Of a stretch of 64,000 nucleotides of DNA, positions 15,584-25,015 are shown piece by piece. Within the stretch, counting starts at the first letter, position 1. Each line of letters begins with the position of its first letter. A program made the translations under genes and the position numbers. The stretch covers positions 1 to 64,000 of the forward strand of contig JAFMML010000005.1 of assembly GCA_017859745.1 (NCBI GenBank), written 5' to 3'. Below the pieces are notes generated by a model that ran no database searches, had not been told where the DNA came from, and saw only the letters and a program-made list of their open reading frames with translations. The stretch is from Planctomycetota bacterium (GTDB taxonomy: Bacteria > Planctomycetota > Phycisphaerae > Phycisphaerales > SM1A02).

Positions 15584-16582
15584 ATGACCACTCGCTACCA
15601 CGCCGCCGCGTGCCAAACGGCCTTCGACTGCCCGACGCACCGTGACGAGATCCCCTCCCGGGTGGATCGCATGCTCGCGATCGCCGAGCAGACCATCGTC
15701 GGATACGAGCCGTTCTTCGACGTTCGGCTGCTGGCGTTTCCCGAGTTCGCCCACGCCGTGCCGACCATCGATTCGGTGCAAGGCCTTCGGGAGACCCTGG
15801 CCGTCGAACTGCCCAACGAGCACACCGATCGCTACGCGGCGTTCTGCCGCAGGTATGGGTGCTTCATCCAGACCGGGACGTTTCTGGAGCGTGTCGCCGA
15901 TCGAAGCGACGTCGTCTTCAACACGACGATGCTGATCGGGCCCGACGGCGTGCTGGCGACCTACCGCAAGGTGAATCCGTGGATTCCGTGGGAGCTTCAC
16001 GCGAGTCCGCACGATCTCGGGGTCGGTGGCGACGAGGCCTTCCCGGTCGCCGACACCGAGATCGGCAGGATCGGATGCGCGATCTGCTACGACTGGCTGT
16101 TCCCGGAGACCATTCGGGCTCTGGCGTTCCGAGGCGCGGAGGTGCTCGTCAGAGTCTCCGCCTACATGGATCCGTGGGGGGCCACGCCGCCGATGGACTG
16201 GTGGACCCTGTTCAACCGGGCCCGTGCCGCCGAGAACACCGCCTATGTGCTGGCGTCCAATCAGGGCGCGCACTTCCACCAGTACCCGCCGTTCTCGTGG
16301 CCGGGCGGCAGCATGGTCGTCGACTTCGACGGCAGGGTGCTTGCGCAGGCGGATCCGGGCCCCGGTGAAAAGGTCGTGGTCGCGCCGATCGACATCGACG
16401 CGCTCAGGGCCGAACGGGCCCGCCGGCGCGGCCACGACATGGTCGCGCATCTCAGGCGAGAGATCCACGGTCTCGGGCCCGGCCCCGGACTTGCTCCCGC
16501 GGCGGCGCATCCGATGCAGCGGGCCGAGATCGAATCCCGCATCGACGCGGCCAAGGGAGCCGTCCGTCGGAGCGAGGCATGA
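15584..16582 (+). CDS. Carbon-nitrogen hydrolase (nitrilase/aliphatic amidase family)
   Basis: 332-aa cytoplasmic amidohydrolase. The catalytic triad is visible as Glu in LAFPEFAH, Lys in YRKVNPW and Cys in GCAICYDWLFPE. The family hydrolyses C-N bonds of nitriles, amides or carbamoyl groups through a cysteine thioester. Substrate is not predictable here; the overall look is closer to amidases than to nitrilases. Its stop overlaps the start of the TPR/CRTAC1 gene by 4 nt (ATGA), so the two are probably cotranscribed even though their roles look unrelated. Confidence 0.82.
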   Translation: MTTRYHAAACQTAFDCPTHRDEIPSRVDRMLAIAEQTIVGYEPFFDVRLLAFPEFAHAVPTIDSVQGLRETLAVELPNEHTDRYAAFCRRYGCFIQTGTFLERVADRSDVVFNTTMLIGPDGVLATYRKVNPWIPWELHASPHDLGVGGDEAFPVADTEIGRIGCAICYDWLFPETIRALAFRGAEVLVRVSAYMDPWGATPPMDWWTLFNRARAAENTAYVLASNQGAHFHQYPPFSWPGGSMVVDFDGRVLAQADPGPGEKVVVAPIDIDALRAERARRRGHDMVAHLRREIHGLGPGPGLAPAAAHPMQRAEIESRIDAAKGAVRRSEA

Positions 16583-19500
16583 CCCGGTGCGACCACCGAA
16601 CCGTCCGGCGGGCGGCGTTCCTGTCGAGCCTCGTCGCATGGTGCCTCGGAGTTCCGACGACCTTCGTCCCGATGGCCGGTTGCGGAGGGGCGAACGACGC
16701 CGAGCAGGCCGGCGAGCCGGCCGATGACGGTGTGCCCTATCCGGAGTATCGCGCGGCGATGAACGTGGCGGCCGGACTCATGAACCGCTTCGAGTTCCAG
16801 GAGGCCGAGGACGCCTACCGCCAGATCGTCGCCAAGTGGGGCGGCTCGCGCGATGCCCGGCGCAACCTCGCCATCTCGATCCTGAACCAGTCCGAGCCCG
16901 GCGCGCAGGAAGAGGCGATCGAGATGCTCGATGCGTTCATGGACCGCGAGTCGCAGCGAGATGGCGGAAAGCGCCCGGTGGATCTCTCCGCGCACTATTC
17001 CAAGGGCCTCTGCCTGCTGTACCTCGGCCGCCATCGGGAGGCCCGTGACATCTTCGTCGCCTGCGGCAATCGAGCTCCGAACGATCCCTACGCGGCCTAC
17101 TTCGCAGGACAGTGCCTCGAACTCGACGGCCGTCACGAGGAGGCCCTGGACTGGTACGAGCGATCGATCGAGCTCGATCCCTATCTCAGGAGTCCGCTGC
17201 TCGGTGCGCAGCGATGTCTGGCACGCCTTGGCCGCGAATCCGAGGGCACGCCGCTGCTCGAGCGATTCCTGGCGCTCGCGGACAATCCGAGAGGGAAGCT
17301 TGCGGAGTTCAAGTACACGCGCATGGGCTCCCTCGGCGAGGTGCGGGTGCCGACGCCGGTGGAACGTCCGACACTGCCGCCGGCGGGAGCGATCTTCGCC
17401 GACGCGTCGCCGATGCCGATCGAGGGCCTTGTGCCGAACGCCGCGACGCATGTTCGTCCCGCCACGGATCTCAACGCCGACGGGGTGCTCGACTTCACGG
17501 TGGTCTCGCGGCGCGACGACGCCGGTCCGGTCGAGTCGCTGGCGCTTTCGGCAAGCGCCGAGGACGGATCGTTCGAATGGCGACTCGTTCCGTTCGATGC
17601 CTCGCCCGATGCCGGCCTGGGGTCGGCCTCGCTCTTCTGGGCGGACCTCGACAACGACGGCCGCACCGACGTGGCCGCGAGCCCGGGCGACGGCACGTCG
17701 CCGTTCTGGTGGCGACAACGGGAAGGCCTGCGCTGGTCCCGCGAGTCCTTCGGCGAAGCCGTCGACGGGACCGTTCGCCTGCTCGCCGCGGCGGACGTCG
17801 ATCACGACGGCGACGTCGACCTCGTCGCGACGAGCGCGTCGGGCAGCGCGTTCCTCATGAATCGCAGCGATGGCGACGGGACGCGAGCCACGAGCTGGAC
17901 CCTGAGGCGTCTCGAGAACTCGATGGGGAGCGCCTCGTCGGTCACGCTCGGCGACTTCGACGACGACGGCGATCTCGATCTGATGCTCCTTTCGGAGGGC
18001 GATCCGGCACAGGTGTGGATCAACGAACTGCTCTGGAGCTGGCGGCGCGACGCCCGATACCGGCCGATCGAGGCGGGTCGCCCCGCTGCGGCGGTCTGGT
18101 TCCGCGACGACGACACCGGCGGGCCTCGGATCGCGGCGTTGATCGGCGCACGCGACGAGCGTCGCCTCGGCATCTGGTCTCTGGAGGGAACTCCGGTGCC
18201 CGTGCTCGAGATCGCGGATGGCGATCGGGGTGCGGACGGAGCGACCTCGGTCGCGGCGATCGACGTCGCGGGAAGCGGTCGGGTCAACCTGCTTCTGCAC
18301 CTCGCCGACGGAGCGGCGGGGGGCACGCTCGAGATTCGCGACGCCCGAGGCGGACGACTCGAGACGATCTCCGACGTCTCGGCGGGGGCGCTTCTGGCGG
18401 TGCCCGATGCAAGAGGCCCCGTGCTGTTGACCGGACCGAACGCGGACGGCGTCCCGCAATGGCGCGACGCCGGACCAGGACGCATGCCGTTCGCGGCGGT
18501 GTGGTTCAGCGGACGCACCGATCCGTCGCAGCAGATGCGTTCCAACGCCAGCGGACTCGGCACCCGGGGCGATGCCAGGACCTTCGACAGCTGGCAGTCG
18601 CGCACCCTTCTGCCTTGGCGAAGCGGCGCAAGCGCTCAGCCGCTCGAACCGGTCCTCTACGGTCTCGGCGGGGCGAGGGAGATCGACTGGCTCTTCATCG
18701 AGTGGCCCGACGGAGTGCTGCAGAGCGAACTCGATCTCGAATCGGGCATCGAGACCTTCGCCGAGATCCAACGACAGATCTCCTCCTGTCCGGTGATCTT
18801 CGCGTGGAACGGTCGCCGATTCGAGTTCGTCACCGACGCGCTTGGTGTCGGCGGCATGGGCTATCTCGCGGCGATCGAGGAAGGCCCGAACGGCGAACTG
18901 GCTCCGGCCTATCCCACGCCCCGGCCGCTCGAATCGGTGCGTCTCGGGGGGGCGGACGCGCTCGCGCCGCGCGAGGGCCGCTACGAGATCCGTCTGGGCG
19001 AGCCCATGGAGGAGGCGTGCTATCTCGATGCGGCGCGACTCGTCGCATGGGACCTGCCGCCGGGGTGGTCGATGACCCTCGACGAGCGCATGGGAATCTC
19101 CGGGCCCGCCCCGACGGGAGAAGCCGCGTTCTTCCGGCGTTCGATGGTTCCGAGCGAAGCGGTCGTCGTCGTGGGCGACGGCGGGCCCCAGGACGTGCTC
19201 GACGCGGTGATCGAGGTGGACCACGTCGCCGCCGACCCCGGGCCGCACCATGCCAGGTTCATCGGCCGCACCGAGGACCTGTGGACCTTGACCTTCGGCT
19301 TCCCGCGACCGATCGCAGGCGACGGCCGCGGGGTTCCCACGCTCTTGATGGACGGCTGGGTCGAGTATCCCTACTCCTCGACCTCCTTCGCGATGTGGCA
19401 GGCGGACGCGATTCCGGAGCCACCCACGCTCGAGGCGCTCGATCCGGCCACCGGCGAATGGACGATTCTGGTCGAGCACTACGGCTATCCCGCGGGCATG

Positions 19501-20067
19501 CCCCGGCAGGCGTCGTTCCCGATTCCGACCGATCGCCTGCCCGCGGACTGCGTGGCACTGCGACTTCGGACCTCCAACGAGATCTACATCGATCGCCTCG
19601 CCCTCGCCTGGCTCGAGCCGTGTCCCGAGGCGAGGCGAATCCAGGCGCCGCTGGTGGCCGGAAGCGTGGCGGACGCCGGATTCGCCCAGCGGCCGTCGTT
19701 GCCGCAGCGCCGGCCCTGGTACGACTACGAGCGTCGGGTGCCGTTGTGGGACGTCCGATTCCAAGAGGGCTTCTACACCGCGTTCGGCGACTGCACGCCG
19801 CTGCTTGCCGAGACCGACGACGCGGTGGCGATCTTCGGCGGGGGCGAGGAGATTCGTCTGGAGTTCGACTCGGACGTCTCGGAAGCGCCGCCGGACTGGA
19901 CGCGAACCTGGGTGCTCGAACTCGATGGGTGGTGCAAGGACATGGATCCCTACACGGGACTCGGCGACACCCTCGAGCCGCTGCCCCTGCGGGCGGGCTC
20001 GGTCTCGACGCCGCAGCGCGAGGCCCTGCATCGACGCTTCAACACCCGCTTCGCGGCGGGCCGCTGA
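16579..20067 (+). CDS. TPR and CRTAC1 (VCBS/ASPIC-UnbV) lipoprotein
   Basis: 1162-aa exported protein. The signal sequence ends in a lipobox (PMAGC, cysteine near residue 35). TPR-like helices fill about residues 55-240. FG-GAP/VCBS repeats follow, with calcium-binding loops such as DLNADGVLDF, DLDNDGRTDV, DVDHDGDVDL and DFDDDGDLDL (about 290-480). An ASPIC-UnbV-like segment (about 660-730, IEWPDGVLQSE) is next. A 430-residue C-terminal region begins CPVIFAWNGRRFEFVTD and is often seen in such proteins in Acidobacteria and Planctomycetes. The FG-GAP part should form a beta-propeller outside the cytoplasm. Function is unknown. It stands 70 nt before the pentaheme cytochrome gene. Confidence 0.78.
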   Translation: MTRCDHRTVRRAAFLSSLVAWCLGVPTTFVPMAGCGGANDAEQAGEPADDGVPYPEYRAAMNVAAGLMNRFEFQEAEDAYRQIVAKWGGSRDARRNLAISILNQSEPGAQEEAIEMLDAFMDRESQRDGGKRPVDLSAHYSKGLCLLYLGRHREARDIFVACGNRAPNDPYAAYFAGQCLELDGRHEEALDWYERSIELDPYLRSPLLGAQRCLARLGRESEGTPLLERFLALADNPRGKLAEFKYTRMGSLGEVRVPTPVERPTLPPAGAIFADASPMPIEGLVPNAATHVRPATDLNADGVLDFTVVSRRDDAGPVESLALSASAEDGSFEWRLVPFDASPDAGLGSASLFWADLDNDGRTDVAASPGDGTSPFWWRQREGLRWSRESFGEAVDGTVRLLAAADVDHDGDVDLVATSASGSAFLMNRSDGDGTRATSWTLRRLENSMGSASSVTLGDFDDDGDLDLMLLSEGDPAQVWINELLWSWRRDARYRPIEAGRPAAAVWFRDDDTGGPRIAALIGARDERRLGIWSLEGTPVPVLEIADGDRGADGATSVAAIDVAGSGRVNLLLHLADGAAGGTLEIRDARGGRLETISDVSAGALLAVPDARGPVLLTGPNADGVPQWRDAGPGRMPFAAVWFSGRTDPSQQMRSNASGLGTRGDARTFDSWQSRTLLPWRSGASAQPLEPVLYGLGGAREIDWLFIEWPDGVLQSELDLESGIETFAEIQRQISSCPVIFAWNGRRFEFVTDALGVGGMGYLAAIEEGPNGELAPAYPTPRPLESVRLGGADALAPREGRYEIRLGEPMEEACYLDAARLVAWDLPPGWSMTLDERMGISGPAPTGEAAFFRRSMVPSEAVVVVGDGGPQDVLDAVIEVDHVAADPGPHHARFIGRTEDLWTLTFGFPRPIAGDGRGVPTLLMDGWVEYPYSSTSFAMWQADAIPEPPTLEALDPATGEWTILVEHYGYPAGMPRQASFPIPTDRLPADCVALRLRTSNEIYIDRLALAWLEPCPEARRIQAPLVAGSVADAGFAQRPSLPQRRPWYDYERRVPLWDVRFQEGFYTAFGDCTPLLAETDDAVAIFGGGEEIRLEFDSDVSEAPPDWTRTWVLELDGWCKDMDPYTGLGDTLEPLPLRAGSVSTPQREALHRRFNTRFAAGR

Positions 20068-20125
20068 GGTCGGCGGACCGACGGCGTTTGCCGAAACGAC
20101 TCGGCGCCGAACGACGTGGCGCCGA

Positions 20126-20131
20126 TAGAGT
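20126..20131 (+). promoter_or_regulatory. -10-like TAGAGT before the pentaheme cytochrome gene
   Basis: TAGAGT ends 6 nt before the GTG start at 20138 and no Shine-Dalgarno is present. This would allow the cytochrome and the following CRTAC1 gene to be transcribed separately from the upstream gene. Confidence 0.5.
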
Positions 20132-20137
20132 CTCGAC

Positions 20138-23011
20138 GTGAATGCGCCTTTCCGAGACTCCTCGACCGCCGGTGCCGTCGGCCCCCGCCTTCGCTGGCTG
20201 CTGAGGGTGGTGCTGGGTCTCTTCGCGTTGCTGGTCGTCAACAGCCTTGCGCTGGCGACGGTGACCTTCCTGGAGTGGCGCACCGGCGACTCCTGGCAGG
20301 ATGGGATCTATCTCTGGAACGTCCTGCTGCATCTGCTGCTGGGACTGGTGCTGATCCTGCCGACGATCGCCTTCGGCCTGCTGCACATGCTTCGTGCCCG
20401 CGGCCTGCCGAATCGCGACGCCGCCCGCGTCGGGTATGCGCTCTTCGCCGTGGCGATCGCGCTGCTTGCGACCGGGTTGCTGCTGATGCGGATCGAAGTG
20501 GGCGGTGTCGAATTGGGGCTCGGCGCGACGGGGCCGCGGACGGCGATCTACTGGCTGCATGTCGCGTTGCCGCTGGTCGCAGCGTGGCTCTTCACGATCC
20601 ACCGTCTCGCAGGGCCGCGCATCCGCTGGAGGATCGGCGGCCGCTGGGCCCTTGCGAGCGTGGCCTTCGCGGCGGGCATGCTCGTCTGGCACGCGGCGGC
20701 GAGCGGCTCCTCCGCCGAGACGAACCGCGAAGCCGCCGACGATGCGGATCCCTCTTGGCTCGAGCCGTCCCTCGCGAGGACCGTCTCCGGCGATCCGCTG
20801 CCGCTGCGCACGCTGCAGATGAACGAGTACTGCCTCGAGTGCCACGAGGACACGTACCACCGGTGGGCGCAGTCCGTGCACGCGGCGAGCTCCTTCAACA
20901 ACCCCGCGTACGCCTTCAGCGTGCGCGAGACCCGACGTCGGGCCGTGGAACGGGAAGGCACCAACGCCGATGCCCGGTTCTGCGCCGGATGCCACGATCC
21001 CGTGCCGCTGCTGGCCGGACTCGTCGACGATCCGCGGTTCGACGATCCCCACCTCGACCCTCACGATCCGGTCGGCGCCGCAAGCATCTCCTGCACGGTC
21101 TGCCACTCGGTGGTCGACGTCCGCGGCACCCGCGGAAACGCCGAGTACACCATCGAGGAGAGTCCGCAGTATCCCTTCACCTTCAGCGAGAGCCCGCTGC
21201 TTCGCTGGGTCAACCGCCAGTTGATTCGCGCGAAGCCCGCCTTCCACAAGCGCACCTTCCTCAAGCCGGAGGTCCACCACTCGGGCGAGTTCTGCGCGAC
21301 CTGCCACAAGGTGTTTCTTCCGGAGTCGCTCAACGACTACCGCTGGTTGCCCGGCCAGAACCACTGGGACAGCTTCCGGCTGAGCGGCGTGTCGGGGCAC
21401 GGCGTCGCCAGCTGGAACTATCCGGCCCAGGCGCAGACCAACTGCAACGACTGCCACATGCCGCTTCGGACCGAAGGCGAGCCCGGCGTGCTTGCGGATC
21501 TGGGCGCCAAGAGGCGAACCGCCTCGGAGCCGCCGACGATTCGCGACCATCTCTTTCCCGGCGGCAACTCCGCCATCGCCTGTCTCGACGGCCGGCCGGA
21601 CTGTCGGGGACTCGTCGACGAGCTCCAGGCGTTCAATCGGGACACGATCCGCCTCGATCTCGTGGCGTTGCGGGAAGGGGGCGTCGTGGACGGGCGCTTG
21701 ATCGGCCCGTTGCGTCCGGAGATCCCGGCCCTCGAGCGTGGCGGCCGCTACCTCCTCGAGGCGGTGGTCAGGACGCTTGCGATCGGCCACGCCCTCACGC
21801 AGGGCACCGCCGACAGCAACGAGGTGTGGCTCGACGTCGCGTTGCGGGACGGCGACGGTCGCATCGTGGGCCGATCCGGCGGCATGGACGACGCGGGATC
21901 GGTCGATCCGTGGTCGCGGTTCTACAACGTCTTCCTGCTCGACCGAGATGGTCGGCGGATCGATCGCCGCAACCCGCAGGACATCTTCACGCCCCTCTAC
22001 GACCATCAGGTTCCGCCCGGAGCGGGAGACGTCACCCATCTCGCGTTCACGGTGCCAGCCGACGCGATCGGTCCCCTCGTCGTCGACGCGGCGGTGCGCT
22101 ACCGCAAGTTCGACACGAACTACCTGCGCCTCTTCACCGGCGATCCGCAGCGGACGAACGACCTGCCGGTGCTCACGCTGGCCGAGGATCGCCTGGTTCT
22201 CCCGATCGGGACGGAGGGGGCGGAGCGCGGGACGGACGACCCTTCGCTTCCGCCGACGTGGGAACGTCTGCAGGACTACGGGATCGGTCTCTTCCGGCAG
22301 GGGGAGGCCCCGGCGGCGAAGGGCCCGCTGCGACAGGCCGGCGAGGTCTTTTCGATGGTGGAGGCGATGGGGCGGGCCGAAGGCGCGCTCGGACTGGCGC
22401 GGACCATGCTTCGAGAGGGCCGGATCGACGATGCGGCGGCGGCGCTCGAGCGTGCCGCCACGATGGAGCCGCCGGCGGTGCCATGGTCGATCGCGTGGTT
22501 CTCGGCGCAGGTCGATCGGGAGCGAGGCGATCTCGATGCGGCCCTGGTCAATCTGCGACGTCTCGTGGCGACCGACTTCGCCGACGCGCGTCGTCGCGGC
22601 TTCGACTTCTCGAAGGACGATCGCCTGCTGCGCCGACTTGCCGACACCCTGCTGCTCGCGTCGCGCAGCGCCACGGCGGCGCAGCGGGACGACCTTCTTG
22701 CCGAGGCCGACCGCTGGATTCGAGAGGCTCTGGAGCTCGATGTGCAGCAGTACCGGACCTGGTACCTGCTGGCGCAGATCGAGCAGGCCCGCGGCAACGA
22801 CGAGGCGGCGAACGCGGCCCTGGCCGAACATGCGAGGTACAAGCCGGACGACAACGCCAAGGACCGTGCCGTGGCGGCGGCGCGACAGCGATACCCCGCG
22901 GCGAATCACGCCGCCGAGGCGGTGGTGATCCACGATCTCCAGCGGACGGGGGCGTTCGGTCTTCCGATCGCTCCGGAGGAGGTCGCCGCGGCCGGCGGAT
23001 CTCGGCCGTGA
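20138..23011 (+). CDS. Membrane-anchored pentaheme cytochrome c with TPR tail
   Basis: 957-aa protein in three parts. The N-terminus has four or five hydrophobic helices (about residues 20-190) with histidines at 65, 83, 141, 155 and 185. Five CxxCH haem sites follow: CLECH 232, CAGCH 282, CTVCH 319, CATCH 386 and CNDCH 436, in the style of cytochrome c-554 domains. A beta-rich region (about 500-700) precedes a TPR-like tail (about 710-930). The soluble haem part should face the periplasm and pass electrons to or from the membrane. The GTG start has TAGAGT 6 nt upstream and no ribosome site. Its stop overlaps the next CRTAC1 gene (GTGA). The redox partner is unknown. Confidence 0.82.
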   Translation: MNAPFRDSSTAGAVGPRLRWLLRVVLGLFALLVVNSLALATVTFLEWRTGDSWQDGIYLWNVLLHLLLGLVLILPTIAFGLLHMLRARGLPNRDAARVGYALFAVAIALLATGLLLMRIEVGGVELGLGATGPRTAIYWLHVALPLVAAWLFTIHRLAGPRIRWRIGGRWALASVAFAAGMLVWHAAASGSSAETNREAADDADPSWLEPSLARTVSGDPLPLRTLQMNEYCLECHEDTYHRWAQSVHAASSFNNPAYAFSVRETRRRAVEREGTNADARFCAGCHDPVPLLAGLVDDPRFDDPHLDPHDPVGAASISCTVCHSVVDVRGTRGNAEYTIEESPQYPFTFSESPLLRWVNRQLIRAKPAFHKRTFLKPEVHHSGEFCATCHKVFLPESLNDYRWLPGQNHWDSFRLSGVSGHGVASWNYPAQAQTNCNDCHMPLRTEGEPGVLADLGAKRRTASEPPTIRDHLFPGGNSAIACLDGRPDCRGLVDELQAFNRDTIRLDLVALREGGVVDGRLIGPLRPEIPALERGGRYLLEAVVRTLAIGHALTQGTADSNEVWLDVALRDGDGRIVGRSGGMDDAGSVDPWSRFYNVFLLDRDGRRIDRRNPQDIFTPLYDHQVPPGAGDVTHLAFTVPADAIGPLVVDAAVRYRKFDTNYLRLFTGDPQRTNDLPVLTLAEDRLVLPIGTEGAERGTDDPSLPPTWERLQDYGIGLFRQGEAPAAKGPLRQAGEVFSMVEAMGRAEGALGLARTMLREGRIDDAAAALERAATMEPPAVPWSIAWFSAQVDRERGDLDAALVNLRRLVATDFADARRRGFDFSKDDRLLRRLADTLLLASRSATAAQRDDLLAEADRWIREALELDVQQYRTWYLLAQIEQARGNDEAANAALAEHARYKPDDNAKDRAVAAARQRYPAANHAAEAVVIHDLQRTGAFGLPIAPEEVAAAGGSRP

Positions 23012-24909
23012 CCGCGGGAGCCGGGCAAGACCCCGAGATTCGACGGGCGATGCGTCGCTCGTCGATCGGCCTTCTGGTCGTGGTTGGCGTGGTCGCTGCC
23101 GGGGCGACGCTGCGATGGTGGTTCGACGTTCCCCAGCGGAACGACGGCAGTGTGCTGGCGCCCTCGACGCCGGAGATTCGAGCCGCCTCGTCGAACGAGG
23201 TCGAGTGGACGCGGGTCTTCCGCGACCGTGCGACCGCTCGGGGCGTCGACTTCGTCCACGTCGAGGGCGCGACGGGGCGGAAGCTCCTTCCCGAGACCCT
23301 CGGGGGCGGTGTGGCGATCGCCGACGTCGATGGCGACGGCGATCCGGATCTGGCCTTCGTCGACGGCGACGCCTGGCCCGGCGACGAGGGGAGGCGAGGC
23401 CGCGGCGTCGTGCTGCTTCTCAACGACGGGACCGGCACGTTCACGACGCCGACCGGATCGACCGGCCTCGAGAGGCCGTTTGCGGGCATGGGCATCGCGG
23501 TCGGCGACATCGACGGCGATCGGGACCTGGACCTGCTCGCCACCGGCGTGTCGGGCGTGCGTCTCTTCCGCAACGAGACCGACTCCACGGGGCCACGGTT
23601 CGTCGAGTCGACCGGCGAGGCCGGCCTGCAGGCGATGGAGGGCTGGTCGACCGCCGCCGGGTTCGGCGATCTCGATGCCGACGGCGATCTCGACCTCGTG
23701 GTGGCCCACTACGTCGAGTGGAGTCCCGAGCTCGACGAGGCCGTCGACTATCGCCTCGCGGGGCTGGGGCGAGCCTACGGCCCGCCGCTGGGATTCGCCG
23801 GCGAGCGTCTCCGCCTCTTTCTCAACGACGGCGGAGGCCGCTTCGAGGAACGCACCGCGACGGCGGGCCTCGACGTGCGGAATCCCGCGACCGGCGAACC
23901 GATGGCGAAGGCCCTCGGCATGCTGCTCGAGGATCTCGACGACGACGGGGATCTCGATCTCTTCATCGCCAACGACACCGTCGCCAACATGCTCTTCCTG
24001 AACCGCGGGGACGCCACGTTCGAGGAGGTCGGCGCCGCCGCGGGCATCGCCTTCGACCGAAGCGGCGCCGCGACCGGCGCGATGGGCGTCGACGCGTGCC
24101 GCCTCGGAGGCGCGTCGCCGATGCTGGCGATCGCCGTCGGAAACTTCGCGAACGAGCCCACCTCGCTCTACTGCCGGCCGATCGGCGAGGCGGGGCCGCC
24201 TCGGTTCGCAGACGATTCGATTCCGCTGGGGCTGTCGGCGGCGACGCGGCCGGCGCTCACCTTCGGCCTGCTGTGGGCGGATCTCGACGGGGACGGCGTC
24301 GAGGAACTCGTCGCCGCCAACGGACACCTCGAAGAGGAGATCTCGCGCCTCCAGCCGAGTCAGCGGTACCGGCAATCGGCGCAGGTGTTCGCCCGTGCCG
24401 GCGCCGACGAGTCGCGCTTCTTGCCCGTGTCGGCGGAGGCGATCGGCGACCTCGCCGAACCCGTCGTCGGACGTGGCCTCGCGTCGGGCGACCTGGATCT
24501 CGACGGCGACCTCGATCTGGTGCTGACGCAGATCGGAGGTCCTCCGCTGGTCCTGTTCAACGAGTCGGCGGGCGAGGGAGGCGTCGAGGCGCCGACATCG
24601 CCGCACTGGATACGTCTGGTGCTGGACGGCCCACGGGGCGACGCCTCGGTGGTGGGTGCGGTCGTCGTGGTCGACGCCGGAGGCCGTGCCCTCGTGCGGC
24701 GGGTCGCCCCGACGCGCAGCTACCTCTCTCAAGTCGAGCGTCCCTTGACGATCGGCCTCGGTGGAGCGTCGTGGATCGACCGTCTGGAGGTCCGATGGGC
24801 CGGAGGCGGACGCACCGTGGTCGAGGATCTCCCAGTCGATCGAACGATTCGCATCGATGGCGAGGGTGTGATCGCCGACCCGGCGCCCTCTTCTCCCGGC
24901 GATGCCTGA
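23008..24909 (+). CDS. CRTAC1 family protein (VCBS repeats, ASPIC-UnbV), membrane-anchored
   Basis: 633-aa protein with one N-terminal transmembrane anchor (about residues 17-34). FG-GAP/VCBS calcium loops follow: DVDGDGDPDL, DIDGDRDLDL, DLDADGDLDL, DLDDDGDLDL and DLDLDGDLDL. A C-terminal ASPIC-UnbV domain (about 550-625) ends in IDRLEVRWAGGGRT. It should form a beta-propeller on the outer face of the membrane. The GTG at 23008 overlaps the cytochrome stop by 4 nt, so it is translationally coupled to the pentaheme protein; an ATG at 23050 is a weaker alternative. Proteins of this type often neighbour multihaem cytochromes in Planctomycetes, but no function is established. Confidence 0.8.
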   Translation: MTAGAGQDPEIRRAMRRSSIGLLVVVGVVAAGATLRWWFDVPQRNDGSVLAPSTPEIRAASSNEVEWTRVFRDRATARGVDFVHVEGATGRKLLPETLGGGVAIADVDGDGDPDLAFVDGDAWPGDEGRRGRGVVLLLNDGTGTFTTPTGSTGLERPFAGMGIAVGDIDGDRDLDLLATGVSGVRLFRNETDSTGPRFVESTGEAGLQAMEGWSTAAGFGDLDADGDLDLVVAHYVEWSPELDEAVDYRLAGLGRAYGPPLGFAGERLRLFLNDGGGRFEERTATAGLDVRNPATGEPMAKALGMLLEDLDDDGDLDLFIANDTVANMLFLNRGDATFEEVGAAAGIAFDRSGAATGAMGVDACRLGGASPMLAIAVGNFANEPTSLYCRPIGEAGPPRFADDSIPLGLSAATRPALTFGLLWADLDGDGVEELVAANGHLEEEISRLQPSQRYRQSAQVFARAGADESRFLPVSAEAIGDLAEPVVGRGLASGDLDLDGDLDLVLTQIGGPPLVLFNESAGEGGVEAPTSPHWIRLVLDGPRGDASVVGAVVVVDAGGRALVRRVAPTRSYLSQVERPLTIGLGGASWIDRLEVRWAGGGRTVVEDLPVDRTIRIDGEGVIADPAPSSPGDA

Positions 24910-24922
24910 AATCGTCGATTTC
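24908..24922. terminator. Palindrome at the end of the cytochrome/CRTAC1 unit
   Basis: GAAATCG-T-CGATTTC is a perfect 15-nt inverted repeat that begins at the stop codon of the CRTAC1 gene. It has no T-tract and almost no loop, so it could be an operator for the next gene instead of a terminator. Confidence 0.3.
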
Positions 24923-25015
24923 CCCTTGCATCGAGAGTTCACCGCGGGAATGCTGAGACCGCCGTCGGTCGACGGGGACGCGCACACGCCGAATTCGGCG
25001 AAGGGAGAAAGGGTC

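Noticed and set aside
16261-20283. 1340-codon open frame opposite the TPR/CRTAC1 gene
   Set aside because: Complement of repeat-rich coding DNA; no start signal or domain.
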